Source: Alphaproteobacteria bacterium (GTDB lineage Bacteria; Pseudomonadota; Alphaproteobacteria; CAAGCB01; CAG-977). Taken from it: a stretch of 6,882 nt of DNA. The stretch is from positions 1 through 6,882 of the forward strand of contig CAAGEK010000017.1 in the NCBI GenBank assembly GCA_900768845.1, read 5' to 3'. A program made the translations under genes and the position numbers. The notes under the pieces were generated by a model. It worked only from the letters and a program-made list of their open reading frames with translations. It had not been told where the DNA came from and made no database searches. Positions within the stretch are counted from its first letter, which is position 1; each line of letters opens with the position of its first letter. Shown piece after piece: positions 1 to 6,680 of this stretch.

Positions 1-390
1 CAACTCCGTGATGTTCGTGTTTTTCAACCCGCGCAACAAGGCGGCCGCATTTTCATCGCCGATTTTGCACCCAGACACGTCCAACGTTTCGACTTTCGGA
101 ATGAGCCCGAGGTTTTTCGCCAGCCATTCCGCCTGTTCTTGCGTGAAAACGTAATTCAGCTGATGATAGCTGGTGAAATAGTCGTCTTCGTTGCGTGAAG
201 AGGGCGTGCCGAGCGGTTCTTTGTTTGAAAAGCCGACGGTTTTGACTCCGCGAGCGTTCAACGCCGTCAACGCCTGTTTCAATTCCTCTTCGCTTTTGAA
301 AGCGTATCTGGGGTAAAACACGTCGTCGGGTTTCATGCCGCTGATGCGCGCCATCATTTTTTCAAACGTCAAATCGGCGGAACCGGCCAT
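1..390 (-). CDS. Leucine-rich-repeat protein (RNI-like), N-terminal part, runs off left edge
   Basis: An open frame of 130 codons reads leftward from an ATG at 388-390 with no stop before base 1, so the 3' end is missing. A purine-rich Shine-Dalgarno sequence (GGAGAGGG) precedes the ATG. The visible protein starts MAGSADLTFEKMMARISG and is charged and soluble, with no signal peptide. Around residues 100-130 it has the segment VETLDVSGCKIGDENAAALL followed by RGLKNTNITEL. This matches the ribonuclease-inhibitor type of LRR (LxxLDLSGNKIGDEGAxxLAxxL), with the next repeat beginning at the edge. LRR proteins of this class bind other proteins, and in bacteria many come from host-associated species. 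The partner and role here are unknown. The gene is divergent from the zinc transporter and shares its upstream region. The LRR assignment rests on one and a bit repeats. Confidence 0.8.
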   Translation of the reverse strand, partial: MAGSADLTFEKMMARISGMKPDDVFYPRYAFKSEEELKQALTALNARGVKTVGFSNKEPLGTPSSRNEDDYFTSYHQLNYVFTQEQAEWLAKNLGLIPKVETLDVSGCKIGDENAAALLRGLKNTNITEL

Positions 391-418
391 TTTCCCTCTC
401 CATAAAGCACTGACCCAT

Positions 419-446
419 ACTTTACTACAATACGGGCGATATTCAA
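419..446 (-). promoter_or_regulatory. Candidate sigma70-type promoter for the LRR gene
   Basis: On the minus strand TTGAAT (446-441) lies 16 bases from TAAAGT (424-419), about 30 bases upstream of the ATG. Each box matches the consensus at about four or five of six positions. No other candidate in this short gap is clearly better. The call is by eye only. Confidence 0.3.
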
Positions 447-475
447 TTCATATTTTCCGTGTTTTCGGGTATAAC
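447..475 (+). promoter_or_regulatory. Candidate sigma70-type promoter for zupT
   Basis: TTCATA (447-452) and TATAAC (470-475) are separated by exactly 17 bases. This would put the transcription start near 482, about 35 bases before the zupT ATG. The -10 box matches five of six consensus bases and the -35 box four of six. The -35 box abuts the candidate -35 box of the divergent LRR gene. I found no convincing Zur-type zinc operator over it. Confidence 0.35.
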
Positions 476-516
476 AAAGTCAGTAAAGGGGTCCGGCTTT
501 TGAAAAGAGAGGGGAA

Positions 517-1293
517 ATGTTGTCCGATCCGTCCGTGCGCGCTTTGTTTTTTTCTTCGCTGGCGGGATTGTCCACCGTTTTGGGGGCGGTTGTCATTTTT
601 TGTTCGAAAACGGAAAACAAGCGGCTGTTGTCCGTATCGTTGGGGTTTGCCGCGGGAATTATGCTGGGCGTGTCTTTTACGGATTTGCTTCCGAATGCCG
701 AGATTTTGTTTGCCGCCGGTGTCGGAGCGGGCAAAGCGTCCGTTTTGTCCGTTGTTTTTTTGATCGTCGGATTGTTGACGGCGTCCGGCATTGATTTGCT
801 GGTGCCTCATGATTCTTTTGACTCCGAACACGGGGAAAAGCCGCATCGCGATTTGTTCAGAGTCGGAATCGTTTCGACGCTGGCGATTGCGTTGCACAAT
901 TTTCCGGAGGGCATAGCGACGTTTATGGCGGGATACAAGGACGCCACGCTGGGAGCGTCCATAGCTTTGGCGATTTCCCTGCATAACATTCCGGAAGGCG
1001 TCGCCGTGGCCATGCCGGTTTACTTTGCAACGGGCAGCCGTAAAAAAGCCCTGTTCTATACGTTGCTGTCCGGAATTGCCGAACCTGTCGGAGCATTGGC
1101 CGCGTATTGCCTGCTTCGTCCGTTTATCGGCGATTTCCTGCTGGGGGCGGTCTTTTCCGCCGTGGCGGGGATTATGATTTACATAACGATGGAAGAACTC
1201 TTGCCTTCTTCGCGTCAGTACGGGCACGACAGGGAAGCGTTATGGGCGTCGTTCGCGGGGATTTGCCTGATGCCTCTGACGCACGCGCTTTAA
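517..1293 (+). CDS. zupT: ZIP-family divalent metal transporter, ZupT type
   Basis: This inner-membrane protein imports zinc and, in the ZupT group, other divalent metals such as iron, manganese and cobalt. At 258 residues it is full length for ZupT (E. coli, about 257). The early segment NKRLLSVSLGFAAGIML (residues 34-50) resembles ZupT TM2. The two hallmark metal-site helices are HNFPEG at 127-132 (TM4) and HNIPEG at 156-161 (TM5). GIAEPVG at 186-192 and MEELLP at 225-230 follow in later helices. About eight membrane segments are expected. A His/Asp/Glu-rich loop (about 97-111) lies between TM3 and TM4, as is usual for metal capture in ZIPs. The Shine-Dalgarno GAGAGG sits 4 bases before the ATG. 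The next codon, TTG at 520, would be spaced better and is an alternative start. Metal specificity cannot be read from the sequence. No terminator is seen before hisZ, 75 bases on. Confidence 0.88.
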   Translation: MLSDPSVRALFFSSLAGLSTVLGAVVIFCSKTENKRLLSVSLGFAAGIMLGVSFTDLLPNAEILFAAGVGAGKASVLSVVFLIVGLLTASGIDLLVPHDSFDSEHGEKPHRDLFRVGIVSTLAIALHNFPEGIATFMAGYKDATLGASIALAISLHNIPEGVAVAMPVYFATGSRKKALFYTLLSGIAEPVGALAAYCLLRPFIGDFLLGAVFSAVAGIMIYITMEELLPSSRQYGHDREALWASFAGICLMPLTHAL

Positions 1294-1339
1294 TCTTTTT
1301 TGTTTCTTTTATTTGCGATTCGGGGTAATAAGGAAAACG

Positions 1340-1363
1340 GTGTCAATGAAACCGGTTTTTTAA
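1340..1363 (+). other. Possible 7-codon leader ORF in front of hisZ
   Basis: A GTG at 1340 (or the ATG at 1346) opens a mini-ORF reading (V/M)SMKPVF and stopping at TAA 1361-1363, 5 bases before the hisZ ATG. AAGGA at 1330-1334 is a good Shine-Dalgarno sequence with 5 bases of spacing to the GTG. The hisZ ATG itself has no recognisable one. The mini-ORF could therefore deliver ribosomes to hisZ by translational coupling. It contains no His codons, so it does not look like a his attenuator leader. The alternative is that one base is missing from the T-run at 1356-1361. A seventh T would join the mini-ORF to hisZ as a 10-residue N-terminal extension. Confidence 0.3.
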
Positions 1364-1368
1364 CAGTT

Positions 1369-2535
1369 ATGAAAAAAACAGCCGCAGCAGGACTGCTTCC
1401 CGTCGGAATGACGGACGTGTTACCGCCCTTCGCCTTGTTCGAGGACGAAGCCGGCCGGATGATTTTATCCGTTTTCGGCGGGTACGGGTATCGTCAGGTT
1501 TCCGCACCTTTGGCGGAATTTGAAGAAACGCTTCTGGCCGGAGCCCAATCCGACATTAAACGCCAGACTTTTCGTCTGACCGACGCCGTTTCGGGCAAAG
1601 TCATGGGGGTGCGCACGGATATGACGCCCCAAATAGGCCGAATCGCCGCGACGCGCTTGAAAAACGAAGAACGGCCGTTGCGTTTGGCGTATCGCGGTCA
1701 TGTTTTGCGCGTCAACGGTACGCGGTTTTCTCCGGCGCGTCAGGTTTTGCAGGTCGGCGCGGAATTGATCGGGGCGGACAGTGCCGAAGCGGACGCCGAA
1801 ATTTTGCTGACCGCGTACGAAGCGTTAAAGGAATTGAACGTCGGGGAATGCAGTTTCGATCTGAATCTGCCGACGTTGTTTCCCGCGTTGTGTCATGCTT
1901 TTTCGTTTGACAGGGACGATGCGGCGGAGCTGGGAAAGGCTGTCGATGAAAAGGATTTTTCCGCCGCGCTGTCCAAGCTTGCTTCAATGGGAAGGGCGGG
2001 CAGGGAGGCCGCGCCGTTGTTTGAGCGGCTGTTTCAAGCCTACGGCGGGTGCGACCGCGTTTTGGAAGTGTTGAAACCGCTGGATCTGCCGTCCGAAGCG
2101 GCCGCGGAATGCCGCCGTCTGATCGCCGTCGTTGAGATTCTGCGGCGCGAAGCACCCGACATGAAGGTTACGTTGGACGTTTTGGAAAACAGAGGGTTTG
2201 AATATCATTGCGGTATCGCTTTTTCCGTGTTTTCCGTCAAAACGGAAACGGTTTTGGGGCGCGGCGGGCGGTATATCGCGGGGATTGACGGCGCAACGTC
2301 GGAACCGGCGTGCGGCGTAACGTTCTTTATGGAAAACATTATGGATTTATGCGCTTTGCCGCAATGCCCGAAACGGGTTTACGTTCCTGCGGGAACGCCG
2401 TTTCACGTCGCGACCGGGCTTCGCAAAAAAGGGTTCTCCGCAATTTGCGGATTGAAAGCCGGCGGAACGGATGAAGCCCGCCGTCTGTCTTGTGACTGCA
2501 TCTTTGCCGACGGCGGGATTCAGCCTGTAACATAA
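1369..2535 (+). CDS. hisZ: ATP phosphoribosyltransferase regulatory subunit HisZ
   Basis: HisZ is a catalytically inactive paralogue of histidyl-tRNA synthetase. It pairs with the short form of HisG to make the first enzyme of histidine synthesis (ATP + PRPP to phosphoribosyl-ATP) and gives it feedback control by histidine. The 388 residues fit the family. The N-terminus has the typical LLPVGMTDVLPP (residues 9-20). Class II synthetase-fold features follow: VRTDMTPQIGR at 81-91, LRLAYRGHVLR at 105-114, RGFEYHCGIAFSVF at 275-288 (the degenerate counterpart of the synthetase's histidine-binding loop), and GRGGRY at 297-302. The protein is shorter than a full HisRS and the tail (about 335-388) is not a canonical anticodon-binding domain, which argues against hisS. 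The ATG at 1369 is the only ATG, GTG or TTG in frame between an upstream TTG at 1300 and the conserved N-terminus, but it lacks a Shine-Dalgarno sequence. The stop is 10 bases before purA, indicating an operon. HisZ next to purA is a common proteobacterial arrangement. Confidence 0.9.
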   Translation: MKKTAAAGLLPVGMTDVLPPFALFEDEAGRMILSVFGGYGYRQVSAPLAEFEETLLAGAQSDIKRQTFRLTDAVSGKVMGVRTDMTPQIGRIAATRLKNEERPLRLAYRGHVLRVNGTRFSPARQVLQVGAELIGADSAEADAEILLTAYEALKELNVGECSFDLNLPTLFPALCHAFSFDRDDAAELGKAVDEKDFSAALSKLASMGRAGREAAPLFERLFQAYGGCDRVLEVLKPLDLPSEAAAECRRLIAVVEILRREAPDMKVTLDVLENRGFEYHCGIAFSVFSVKTETVLGRGGRYIAGIDGATSEPACGVTFFMENIMDLCALPQCPKRVYVPAGTPFHVATGLRKKGFSAICGLKAGGTDEARRLSCDCIFADGGIQPVT

Positions 2536-2545
2536 AGGGGGATAA

Positions 2546-3838
2546 ATGACCAATATCGTTATTATCGGAGCCCAATGGGGCGACGAGGGCAAAGGCAAAA
2601 TCGTAGACTGGATGTCCGAAAAAGCGGATGTCGTCGTCCGTTATCAAGGCGGCCATAACGCGGGGCACACGCTGGTCGTCGACGGAACGACATACAAGCT
2701 CAGCCTGTTGCCGTCGGGCATCGTTCGCGGCAAGCTGTCGATTATCGGCAACGGCGTCGTCGTCGATCCGTGGGCGTTCAGGGACGAAATGAAACGCATT
2801 TCCGACCAAGGGGTCAAAATCACGCCCGAAGTGTTGCGTATAGCCGAAAATGCGGCGTTGATCCTGCCGTTGCACAGAGAGTTGGATCAGATGCGCGAAG
2901 CCGCCGCCGGTAAAGGTAAAATCGGCACGACGGGACGCGGTATCGGCCCCGCTTACGAAGATAAAGTCGCCCGCCGTGCAATCCGTGTCGGCGATTTGGC
3001 CGAACGTGAAAGCCTGAAAGGTAAAATCGAACGCCTGTTGGCTCATCACAACGCGTTGCGCAAGGGAATGGGCGAAGCTTTGGTCGACGGGGAAGAGCTT
3101 TATAAACAGCTGATTGAAATTTCCGAAGTCGTTTTGCCGTTCGCCGAACCCGTTTGGAAAACATTGGACGAACAGTATTCCGCCGGCCGCTCCATTTTGT
3201 TTGAAGGGGCGCAAGGATCCATGTTGGACAACGATTTCGGCACATATCCGTTCGTTACGTCATCCAATACGATTGCGGGGCAGGCCGCCGTCGGTTCGGG
3301 CATGGGAATGAAAGCGATCGATCATGTCGTCGGCGTTGTCAAAGCTTATACGACGCGTGTCGGAAGCGGGCCTTTCCCGACGGAATTGTTTGATGAAACG
3401 GGGGATTTGATCCGTTCGGAAGGCCATGAATTCGGAACGGTCACGGGGCGTCCCCGCCGCACGGGATGGTTCGACGCCGTTTTGGTGCGTCAGGCGATCA
3501 AGGTCAGCGGTGTTCACGGCTTGGCGGTGATGAAGCTGGATGTTTTGGATAAACTGGACGAATTGAAAATCTGTGTCGGTTATGAATACAAGGGCAAACG
3601 TCTGGATACATATCCGATGGGATTGAACGCTCAGGCGGAAGTCAAGCCTGTTTATGAAACGATGGCGGGATGGAAATCGTCGACGTTCGGCATCCGCGAA
3701 TTTGACAAGTTGCCCGAAAACGCCAAAAAATACATTCACCGTTTGGAAGAGTTGCTGGACGTCCCCGTGGACGTCGTTTCGACCAGTCCGGAACGCGAAG
3801 ACGTGATTATTGTGCGCGATCCTTATGCGAAATCCTGA
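2546..3838 (+). CDS. purA: Adenylosuccinate synthetase
   Basis: PurA is a cytoplasmic enzyme that joins IMP and aspartate using GTP to make adenylosuccinate, the committed step from IMP to AMP. The 430 residues match the bacterial family length. QWGDEGKGK at 10-18 is the GTP loop and carries the catalytic Asp13. NAGHT at 38-42 carries the catalytic His41. IGTTGRGIGP at 126-135 is the family signature, and Arg143 corresponds to the residue contributed across the dimer interface in E. coli. KAYTTRVGSGPFPTE at 266-280 and TVTGRPRRTGWFDAV at 298-312 form the conserved IMP and aspartate-binding segments. No key residue is missing. The Shine-Dalgarno AAGGGGG is well placed before the ATG. It directly follows hisZ, so the two are probably co-transcribed. 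A hairpin lies downstream and may end the transcript. Confidence 0.98.
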   Translation: MTNIVIIGAQWGDEGKGKIVDWMSEKADVVVRYQGGHNAGHTLVVDGTTYKLSLLPSGIVRGKLSIIGNGVVVDPWAFRDEMKRISDQGVKITPEVLRIAENAALILPLHRELDQMREAAAGKGKIGTTGRGIGPAYEDKVARRAIRVGDLAERESLKGKIERLLAHHNALRKGMGEALVDGEELYKQLIEISEVVLPFAEPVWKTLDEQYSAGRSILFEGAQGSMLDNDFGTYPFVTSSNTIAGQAAVGSGMGMKAIDHVVGVVKAYTTRVGSGPFPTELFDETGDLIRSEGHEFGTVTGRPRRTGWFDAVLVRQAIKVSGVHGLAVMKLDVLDKLDELKICVGYEYKGKRLDTYPMGLNAQAEVKPVYETMAGWKSSTFGIREFDKLPENAKKYIHRLEELLDVPVDVVSTSPEREDVIIVRDPYAKS

Positions 3839-3843
3839 AAACG

Positions 3844-3872
3844 TTTACATTTAAACAAAAGGTATGTATTTT
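3844..3872 (+). promoter_or_regulatory. Candidate promoter for the pseudokinase operon
   Basis: TTTACA (3844-3849), which matches the -35 consensus at five of six positions, is 17 bases from TATTTT (3867-3872), which matches the -10 at four of six. The transcription start would fall near 3879, inside the left arm of the hairpin at 3875-3910. If real, the pseudokinase mRNA would carry part of that hairpin at its 5' end. The call is by eye only. Confidence 0.27.
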
Positions 3873-3874
3873 TT

Positions 3875-3910
3875 AACAAAGGCGTCGTGCGGTTGTATGC
3901 CGCCTTTGTT
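3875..3910 (+). terminator. Hairpin after purA, probable rho-independent terminator
   Basis: AACAAAGGCG (3875-3884) pairs perfectly with CGCCTTTGTT (3901-3910), giving a 10-bp stem around a 16-base loop, 37 bases after the purA stop. The only T-rich stretch after the GC core is the end of the stem itself (CCTTTGTTT, then GATATT), so the U-tract is imperfect. It most likely ends the hisZ-purA transcript. A 5'-leader structure of the next operon is the alternative. Confidence 0.5.
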
Positions 3911-3946
3911 TGATATTCACATCCGAAGCATCCGCGGGAAAAAAAT

Positions 3947-6007
3947 ATGGACGACGCGTCTGAATCTGAAAACAGGCTGCTTTCTGAAAAGGAATCGCTT
4001 TTAAAGGGCGAAATGGCTAAAGCCGTCGTCCTTTTTAAGGAACGTTACCGCATTTGCTATAAATATCCCATACCCGAATTGGATATGCCGTGCGCCAAAG
4101 CTTTTTACGCCGAAAGCATTTATGCCGCGGACAAAGAGATGTTCGCTCTGGTCTGCCGTCCGGATATGCCGGTTCGCTACGGTCATGTCAATGCCTTGCG
4201 GGGCGTCAGGCACGAAGGGTTGCTGTCTTTGATAGACGGCGGGGTCGTTGATTGGCCTCCGTTCGAGGGGCGGACGATGGTTCTGCTTTATGAACGGCCT
4301 GCGGGCGGACGCGTGTTTGACGGCAAAACTTCCGGCGTGCGTCTTTTACCGACGGATGAAAGCGAGTTCATCCAGCGTTGGGCGCGTCCCCTGCTGATGG
4401 GACTCAACGAATTGGCCGGTCGCGGTTTGACCCACCGCGCCATCCGTGCGGATAACCTGTTTTTCCTTGACAGGGAGAGAACTCAGGTCGTTTTGGGGGA
4501 TTGCATTTCCTCTTTGCCGGCATACGACCAACCTGACATTTTTGAAACGATCGAATCCGGTATGTGTATGCCCGAAGGCCGCGGAAACGGGACGACTTCC
4601 GATGATTTGTATTCTTTGGGGGCGACGTTCGTTTGTCTGGCTTTGGGAAAATACCCGCTTAAATCCCTGACGGCGGACGAACGGATGAATTTGAAAATCA
4701 AGAAAGGGTCTTATGCCGCTTTGGTCGGCGACGAGCGTATTTCCCTGTTTTTAATCGAAGTCATCCGCGGTTTGCTGTTGGATAATGTGGAACAAAGATG
4801 GAATATCTCATCCATGGAAATGTGGATGGACGGCCGGCGGTTGACTCCGATACAATCCAAAGGCGGGCGAACCACTCAACGTCCTTTTTTGTTCAACGAT
4901 GTCGAATACCAGTCTTATCGCGAGCTGGCCGTTGCGTTTTCCCGTCATTGGAGTTTGGCTGTCGAAGCGGTGCGCAGTGAAAAACTTTTGGTATGGGTGA
5001 AACGCGGTTTCGACGATCAGGAAGTGGCGGATGAAATCGTCAAGTCGATCAATCTGGCGTCGGCGAATTTTTCCATCCGCGAACGTCAGGACGATTATCT
5101 GGTTGCACGCGTATGTATGATTTTGGATCGCAAAGCCCCGCTCAGGATGCGTTCGTGGTCGTTTATGCCGGATGCGTTGGGCGGTATGATCGCGATAACG
5201 ATGATGCAAAACAGGGATTCGAAAACGATTACGGGATTGATTACCACGGGGTTTCTGGAAAGCTGGTACGAATTGCAATATGACAAGGTTTCCCGCCAAT
5301 CGGTCAGAAACCTTCAATTGATTTTGCAAAAACCCGAATTGGGAATGGGAATGGAACGCTGTCTTTACGAGCTGAACGACGGTTTGCCGTGCCAAAGCCC
5401 CATGATCGTGAGAGAATATATTTCCGATATTCGCAAACTGTTGCCCGCATTGGACTCTGTTGCGAAAAAGGCCGATCCCGATTCGTGGCCTTTGGATCGC
5501 CACATTTCGGCTTTTATCGCTTCCAAGTTCGGCCTGAAGATTTCCGAACAGCTTTCCATGATCAACCGTCAGCAAGCCGGCGTTGCAACAGCCGGTATGA
5601 TCAGCCTTTTGGCGATGTTGCAATGGACGTTCGGAACCGAAAAGCTTTATGCATTGTGCAGCTGGGTGGGCGGCTTGGTCGCTCCGATTATCAACAGCTA
5701 TCACAGCCGTGAAAAACGCAAGCGGTTGGAAAAAGACCTGCCGAAGTACATCCGTCGCGGAAATTTGGCGGATTTATACCATTTTTTGGACAATCCCGAA
5801 GAACGCAACGCAGATGAAGAGGGATTTGAAGCGGCTATAAAAGAATATGCGGATGTGTCGCAACAGATTGAATATTTGGGCGGCAACCGTGTCGAGCGCG
5901 AAGAATACGGATTGAATTTGGGGTATCAGTTTGCGGCGATGGCGTCGTTTGCGGTGGCTTTGCTGACGATGTTCCTGTTGTTTTTGGTTAATTTTGCGGC
6001 GAGGTAG
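3947..6007 (+). CDS. Membrane-anchored protein-kinase-like protein with degenerate active site (pseudokinase)
   Basis: The 686-residue protein has a kinase-like domain at about 45-300. FALVC (66-70) sits where the VAIK strand is expected, but the ATP-anchoring Lys is absent. The catalytic loop reads HRAIRADN (163-170) in place of HRDxKxxN: Asp is replaced by Ala and Lys by Arg, while Asn170 is kept. The DFG position reads GDCI (184-187), keeping Asp185. MPE (208-210) stands for APE and is followed by the typical SDDLYSLGATFVCLALGKYP (218-237). Arg284 in EQRW fits the late C-lobe Arg. Residues about 310-540 are a soluble region I do not recognise. Two hydrophobic stretches (about 545-560 and 567-585) and a clear C-terminal helix (about 662-683) suggest a membrane anchor. 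Phosphotransfer is therefore unlikely, and a binding or scaffolding role is inferred. I recall uncharacterised Rhodospirillales proteins of this kind annotated as serine/threonine kinases. The ATG at 3947 has only GGGAA upstream. ATG 4013 (Met23) follows AAAGGGCGA and is an alternative start. The 3-base gap to the next gene implies an operon. Confidence 0.72.
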   Translation: MDDASESENRLLSEKESLLKGEMAKAVVLFKERYRICYKYPIPELDMPCAKAFYAESIYAADKEMFALVCRPDMPVRYGHVNALRGVRHEGLLSLIDGGVVDWPPFEGRTMVLLYERPAGGRVFDGKTSGVRLLPTDESEFIQRWARPLLMGLNELAGRGLTHRAIRADNLFFLDRERTQVVLGDCISSLPAYDQPDIFETIESGMCMPEGRGNGTTSDDLYSLGATFVCLALGKYPLKSLTADERMNLKIKKGSYAALVGDERISLFLIEVIRGLLLDNVEQRWNISSMEMWMDGRRLTPIQSKGGRTTQRPFLFNDVEYQSYRELAVAFSRHWSLAVEAVRSEKLLVWVKRGFDDQEVADEIVKSINLASANFSIRERQDDYLVARVCMILDRKAPLRMRSWSFMPDALGGMIAITMMQNRDSKTITGLITTGFLESWYELQYDKVSRQSVRNLQLILQKPELGMGMERCLYELNDGLPCQSPMIVREYISDIRKLLPALDSVAKKADPDSWPLDRHISAFIASKFGLKISEQLSMINRQQAGVATAGMISLLAMLQWTFGTEKLYALCSWVGGLVAPIINSYHSREKRKRLEKDLPKYIRRGNLADLYHFLDNPEERNADEEGFEAAIKEYADVSQQIEYLGGNRVEREEYGLNLGYQFAAMASFAVALLTMFLLFLVNFAAR

Positions 6008-6010
6008 GGC

Positions 6011-6565
6011 ATGGCAGGCGATTTGAAAAATACTTCCGAACCGGAAACCGCCGAAGCAACCGCCGGAGTCGCCGTATCCGGTTCGCGTAAAAAAGTCCGT
6101 AAAAACGAACAGGCTTTTTTTGCAAATCCTTTAATGGTATCTCTTGTTTTGTTTTTGATGTGCATTTTGATGTTGCCGACAACGGTTTTTTTGTTTTTAT
6201 CAATGTTGCCAACCTTGATTGTCGCATTTGTTTCCAATAAAAACGACGATATGGGAAACCGTTATAAATGGTTGTGCATCGGCGGAATGAATGCGGCGGG
6301 AGCGTTGCCCTATTTGTTTAAAATGTGGTTCGGCGACAATTCTTTCGATGCGGCGATCGGGCATTTTATGCAGGTGACGACGATTATTGTGACATACGGA
6401 TCTTCGATGATCGGGTGGGTGTTTTACCGTTCCATCCCCCCGTTGGTTTTGCATTTTGTCAACCTGTCCGACCAGCGTGAAGTTTTGAATTTAAAAGAAC
6501 GCCAGAAAAAGCTGGTGGAATTGTGGGGCGAAGAAGTTGCAAATTCCTCTGATTTCAGGAAATAG
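6011..6565 (+). CDS. Small multi-pass membrane protein of unknown function, partner of the pseudokinase gene
   Basis: This is a 184-residue protein of no recognised characterised family. Residues 1-37 are polar and end in a basic cluster (SRKKVRKNEQ, 25-34), suggesting a cytoplasmic N-terminus by the positive-inside rule. About 41-75 is a long hydrophobic stretch with Pro at 56 and 67, long enough for two helices. Weaker hydrophobic segments follow at about 86-106 and 118-150, including the motif YGSSMIGWVFYRSIPPLV (129-146). The C-terminus (about 153-176) is a charged helix, LKERQKKLVELWGEEVA. The start lies 3 bases after the upstream stop, and its Shine-Dalgarno sequence (GAGG) is inside the end of that gene, so the two are very probably co-translated. 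I recall similar short proteins in Rhodospirillales but could not check. A joint role with the pseudokinase at the inner membrane is an inference from context. Confidence 0.72.
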   Translation: MAGDLKNTSEPETAEATAGVAVSGSRKKVRKNEQAFFANPLMVSLVLFLMCILMLPTTVFLFLSMLPTLIVAFVSNKNDDMGNRYKWLCIGGMNAAGALPYLFKMWFGDNSFDAAIGHFMQVTTIIVTYGSSMIGWVFYRSIPPLVLHFVNLSDQREVLNLKERQKKLVELWGEEVANSSDFRK

Positions 6566-6626
6566 TTTCCGGAAAATGCGGCAGGGGGAGCAAAACTCAT
6601 CTTTTAAATTTTTTCCGTAAACTTTC

Positions 6627-6680
6627 GGCAGGGACGACGGCTGAAGGGGCGGCGGCTTTCCCTGTTTAACGGCTTTTTTT
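6627..6680 (+). terminator. Weak candidate terminator after the small membrane gene
   Basis: CAGGGA (6629-6634) pairs with TCCCTG (6659-6664), extendable by two G-T pairs outward to 6627 and 6666, around a 24-base GC-rich loop. A run of seven T follows at 6674-6680. The 7-base gap between stem and T-run is too long for a standard terminator, and the T-run belongs to the first repeat unit. The rest of 6566-6667 holds no gene and no other signal that I can support. Confidence 0.22.

Noticed and set aside
440..480. Zur or Fur operator over the zupT promoter
   Set aside because: The stretch is AT-rich, but I found no symmetric match good enough to call.
335..763. Plus-strand 142-codon frame across the divergent promoter region
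   Set aside because: It overlaps the start of both the LRR gene and zupT, has no ribosome site, and its Cys/Arg/Phe-rich product is typical of an off-frame reading.
448..1227. Long minus-strand frame opposite zupT (259 codons), and similar long minus-strand frames opposite purA (2339-3214) and the pseudokinase (4808-5704)
   Set aside because: The products are rich in Arg, Gln and His with no recognisable domain, and each lies wholly or mostly over a well-supported plus-strand gene. They are shadows of its codon bias.
1349..1361. AAACCGGTTT palindrome followed by T as a zupT terminator
   Set aside because: The palindrome has no loop bases, so it cannot form a stable intrinsic terminator hairpin of adequate length.
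1300..1368. hisZ beginning at the in-frame TTG at 1300 (23 extra residues)
   Set aside because: It has no Shine-Dalgarno sequence, the start is 7 bases after the zupT stop in a T-rich stretch, and the added residues do not resemble a HisZ N-terminus.
1369..2535. hisS (histidyl-tRNA synthetase) as the identity
   Set aside because: The histidine-binding loop is degenerate (RGFEYHCG), the canonical anticodon-binding domain is lacking, and the gene adjoins purA, all of which fit HisZ better.
6566..6575. TTTCCGGAAA palindrome right after the small membrane gene
   Set aside because: It is a ten-base loopless palindrome with no T-run after it. It could be chance or an operator, and nothing supports either.
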